From Chloroflexota bacterium (GTDB lineage Bacteria; Chloroflexota; UBA6077; JADZDV01), in contig JADZDV010000397.1 in NCBI GenBank assembly GCA_020850915.1, forward strand, positions 1-6,677: 6,677 nucleotides of DNA. The letters run 5' to 3'. The first letter of the stretch is position 1; each line of letters starts with the position of its first letter. This document shows positions 5,166-6,677 of the stretch, piece after piece. The position numbers and the translations under genes were made by a program. A model generated the notes under the pieces. It did no database searches. It saw only the letters and a list, made by a program, of their open reading frames with translations, and was not told the origin of the DNA.

Positions 5166-5515
5166 CATCTCCAGTGATCCGATCCCGCGGGCGGATCGTA
5201 CGCTCCCGCGGGGCTCTGTCCGTCTGGTGTCTAGGCGTGCTCCTCCTGCTTGCCGGCTGCACTCCGCCCCCGGCGGACCTGTCCGTCCGTGGACTGGTGA
5301 CCGAAGTGGAGGCCGAGACGATCGCTCACGCCCGAAGTGTCACTATCCTCGCTGACGACGGTCACACGATGACGTTCCGAGTAGCAGATTCTGTCGAGTT
5401 CACGCCGGGGCACCTGCGCCAGCATCAGGTGTTTCGAGAGCCGGTGCTTGTGACCTACCGGTCAGCTGGGAACAGCCTGCTCGCGGTGCAGATCGGGGAC
5501 GGCGCCGCGCACTAG
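5162..5515 (+). CDS. Small lipoprotein translationally coupled to sodX
   Basis: The GTG start at 5162 overlaps the sodX TGA by four bases (GTGA), and no ribosome binding site is clear, so translation is probably coupled. The 117 residues begin with a basic region (RSRGRIVRSRG), a hydrophobic stretch (about 19-31) and a lipobox L-A-G-C ending at Cys33, so the product should be lipid-anchored outside the cytoplasm. The mature part (about 85 residues) is rich in alternating beta strands: SVRGLVTEVEAETIAHA, SVTILADDGHTMTFRV, then FREPVLVTYRSAGNSLLAVQIG. This G-x-V-x-x-V and D-G-x-x-x-x-F layout is like small OB-fold or DUF5666-type domains, which is inference. It has no redox or metal motif. Its stop TAG (5513-5515) overlaps the stop of the convergent thioredoxin-like gene. 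A role in superoxide defence is suggested only by position. Confidence 0.8.
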   Translation: MTSPVIRSRGRIVRSRGALSVWCLGVLLLLAGCTPPPADLSVRGLVTEVEAETIAHARSVTILADDGHTMTFRVADSVEFTPGHLRQHQVFREPVLVTYRSAGNSLLAVQIGDGAAH

Positions 5516-6402
5516 AGCACGCGCCGCAGCGCGTCGTCTATCTCTTCGGCGACGGTCACGCTCTCGAAGCGCTCGGCGATCACGCCGGCTCGATCGACCA
5601 CGAAGGTCCACGGCTCGCTCATCAATCGCCACTCGGCAACCGGCTCGGCAACGATCTGGTCCCGTGGGTTCGAGAAGATCTCGATGTGGACGAAGCTCGC
5701 CTCGGCGACGCGCTGGGCCCGCACCTTCAGCACTTCGTTCAGGACGGGCGCGCACATCTGGCTCGTGCAATAGCCCGGCGTGGCAAAGACGACGACCAGC
5801 GGCCGGCCCATGCCCAGCGCATCGCGGATCGTCACGGTGTGCATCTCGCACACCGGCTGGGCCGAGCAGACCTCCGCGGGGTCGGCGACCTCGCTGAGCA
5901 GCTTGTTCACACTCGGGATTGCACGGGAGCCGACTGCCGGCGTGGGTGTGCTGGCCTGGACGTCGACGGTGGTGCGGGCGCTGAAGATGGGCTGACCGGC
6001 GCGGCTGGCGCGGAGTCCGATCCCCCAGGCCCCTGGGCTATCGAACGACAGTTGCGCCGCGAAGACGCCGCGAACGCCGTCGGCGGTGCGGTAGATCGCG
6101 GGCACCTCGGCGCGCTTGGTGCTCGTCTGACCCCCGATGGCGTACAGATCGAACACGGCCTCCGCGTCACGGAGCGGCTGGCCGTCCTGGAACGCCGCCA
6201 GCAAGACCCGGTTCCGGCCAACGACCAGCTCGGAGTTCGCGAGGATAAGCGAGGGCAGCTCCTGCGCACCCGCCGACGGCGCGGGCGCCGGACGCGAGGA
6301 AGCTGGCCCAGAAGTCGAGCCGCAAGCGGCCCACAGCAGCCCGGACGCCGCCAGGCCGGCCGACTGGATCAGCCGTCGGCGTGAGATCGTGGGTGAGTCC
6401 AT
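5512..6402 (-). CDS. Tat-exported lipoprotein with C-terminal thioredoxin-like domain
   Basis: I place the start at ATG 6402-6400 (296 residues), because it directly opens a twin-arginine signal: ISRRRLIQS at 6-14, then AGLAASGLLWAAC with a lipobox Cys at 27. A longer in-frame start at 6570 would put 56 residues in front of the signal and run through the hairpin and the preceding gene. After a low-complexity Ala-Pro-Ser linker (28-48), residues about 50-150 look like a beta-sandwich (LVVGRNRVLLAAFQDGQPL to FSARTTVDVQ). Residues about 185-296 look like a thioredoxin fold: PLVVVFATPGYCTSQMCAPV (201-220) carries a C-x4-C pair (Cys212, Cys217), followed by ASFVHIEIFSNPRD and EPWTFVVDRAGVIAERFES. 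A second pair, Cys179 and Cys185, precedes the domain. It would act outside the membrane in thiol or redox chemistry. The exact partner is unknown. There is no Shine-Dalgarno site. Confidence 0.85.
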   Translation of the reverse strand: MDSPTISRRRLIQSAGLAASGLLWAACGSTSGPASSRPAPAPSAGAQELPSLILANSELVVGRNRVLLAAFQDGQPLRDAEAVFDLYAIGGQTSTKRAEVPAIYRTADGVRGVFAAQLSFDSPGAWGIGLRASRAGQPIFSARTTVDVQASTPTPAVGSRAIPSVNKLLSEVADPAEVCSAQPVCEMHTVTIRDALGMGRPLVVVFATPGYCTSQMCAPVLNEVLKVRAQRVAEASFVHIEIFSNPRDQIVAEPVAEWRLMSEPWTFVVDRAGVIAERFESVTVAEEIDDALRRVL

Positions 6403-6408
6403 ACAAGC

Positions 6409-6438
6409 AGGATACGGCCGCGCTACGTCCTGGGACAA
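6409..6438 (-). promoter_or_regulatory. Candidate promoter of the Tat thioredoxin-like lipoprotein gene
   Basis: On the minus strand TTGTCC (6438-6433, 4 of 6) is followed after 18 bases by TATCCT (6414-6409, 4 of 6), and the ATG begins six bases later. This is the same 18 and 6 geometry as the promoter at 251-280. The -35 overlaps the outer end of the hairpin at 6436-6475. Confidence 0.35.
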
Positions 6439-6475
6439 TGGGCCGTGTGCGCCTGACGGCGCACACGGCCCATTG
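6436..6475 (-). terminator. Perfect 18-bp hairpin, candidate terminator of the gene at 6480-6677
   Basis: CAATGGGCCGTGTGCGCC (6436-6453) and its exact reverse complement (6458-6475) flank a 4-base loop TGAC. The stem begins four bases after the stop codon of the leftward gene. An outer CCTG (6429-6432) can pair with CAGG (6481-6484), reaching into the stop codon. No T-run follows on either strand, so it may be a stem-only terminator, an RNA 3' stabiliser, or a binding palindrome. Confidence 0.75.
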
Positions 6476-6479
6476 GGGA

Positions 6480-6677
6480 TCAGGGGATGTGCAGCCGAGC
6501 CTCGTGGTCGTCGGTCCACAGGTTGGCGTAGTTGACCTGGCGGCGGAGGTGGGAAGCGCAGCAGCACCATTCCAGCCGCTCTAGCGGGTCATGCTGCACC
6601 GCGCCAGGCTTGATACTGGGGACCAGGCCGCACCGCGGGAGCAAGCCAGTCGGCATCCAGGGAGAAAAGCGCTTGCG
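6480..6677 (-). CDS. C-terminal 65 residues of an unrecognised protein (partial at window edge)
   Basis: The minus strand is open from the window edge to the TGA at 6482-6480, giving 65 residues. The end reads QHDPLERLEWCCCASHLRRQ, then VNYANLWTDDHEARLHIP. The tryptophans, three consecutive cysteines, mixed charge and lack of repetitive GC-driven sequence look like real protein. The ending is not one I can assign to a family. The start lies upstream, outside the window. The stop is followed after four bases by the strong hairpin, which fits the end of a transcription unit. The thioredoxin-like lipoprotein follows on the same strand, but its own promoter and the hairpin between suggest separate transcription. 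Confidence 0.7.
   Translation of the reverse strand, partial: RKRFSPWMPTGLLPRCGLVPSIKPGAVQHDPLERLEWCCCASHLRRQVNYANLWTDDHEARLHIP

Noticed and set aside
5686..6384. 232-codon open frame on the plus strand
   Set aside because: It is antisense to the Tat lipoprotein, which has a signal peptide, lipobox and thioredoxin-fold motif. The plus-strand text is Arg/Ala/Gly-rich and without domains.
6403..6570. Upstream in-frame start that would add 56 residues before the Tat signal
   Set aside because: The twin-arginine signal must be N-terminal, and the extension crosses the hairpin and the end of the neighbouring gene.
1..6677. tRNA, rRNA, CRISPR array, insertion sequence or transposon ends
   Set aside because: No cloverleaf, conserved rRNA segment, regularly spaced repeats, transposase-like protein or terminal inverted repeats were found by reading both strands.

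Overview
This GC-rich window (high G/C at third codon positions) comes from a free-living bacterium. The nickel superoxide dismutase type, the lipoproteins, and the mix of genes with and without Shine-Dalgarno sequences fit Chloroflexota or a related GC-rich lineage. That placement is inference. No mobile element, CRISPR array, tRNA or rRNA was seen.

Layout. Positions 1-244 (minus) hold the start of a small membrane protein cut by the window edge. Positions 552-947 (minus) encode a lipoprotein with an FxLyD-like domain. Positions 1134-1781 (plus) encode a multi-pass membrane protein of unknown role. After a 361-base gap with a candidate promoter, 2143-3939 (plus) is an etfB-etfA operon for the two subunits of electron transfer flavoprotein. 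Convergent to it, 4006-4458 (minus) is a nickel superoxide dismutase (sodN). Divergent from sodN, 4641-5165 (plus) is an S26-family peptidase, the expected Ni-SOD maturation protease (sodX). A small lipoprotein gene (5162-5515) overlaps the sodX stop by four bases. A Tat-exported lipoprotein with a thioredoxin-like domain (5512-6402, minus) meets it tail to tail, the two stop codons sharing one CTAG. Positions 6480-6677 (minus) are the C-terminal end of a further gene, followed by a perfect 18-bp hairpin.

How the parts work together. SodN is made with an acidic, non-signal-like propeptide. SodX, which has no membrane anchor, would remove it after a V-Q-A sequence to expose the His1 needed to bind nickel. 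The ETF pair carries electrons from flavin dehydrogenases to the respiratory chain or another acceptor. ETF and the superoxide defence gene are adjacent, but they are on opposite strands and need not be co-regulated.

The points most worth following up are: the sodN/sodX/lipoprotein cluster and its shared divergent control region; the non-Streptomyces second shell of the Ni-SOD; three minus-strand genes that lack Shine-Dalgarno sequences and have -10-like hexamers 6-8 bases before the ATG (candidate leaderless mRNAs); and the strong hairpin at 6436-6475 abutting the next promoter.
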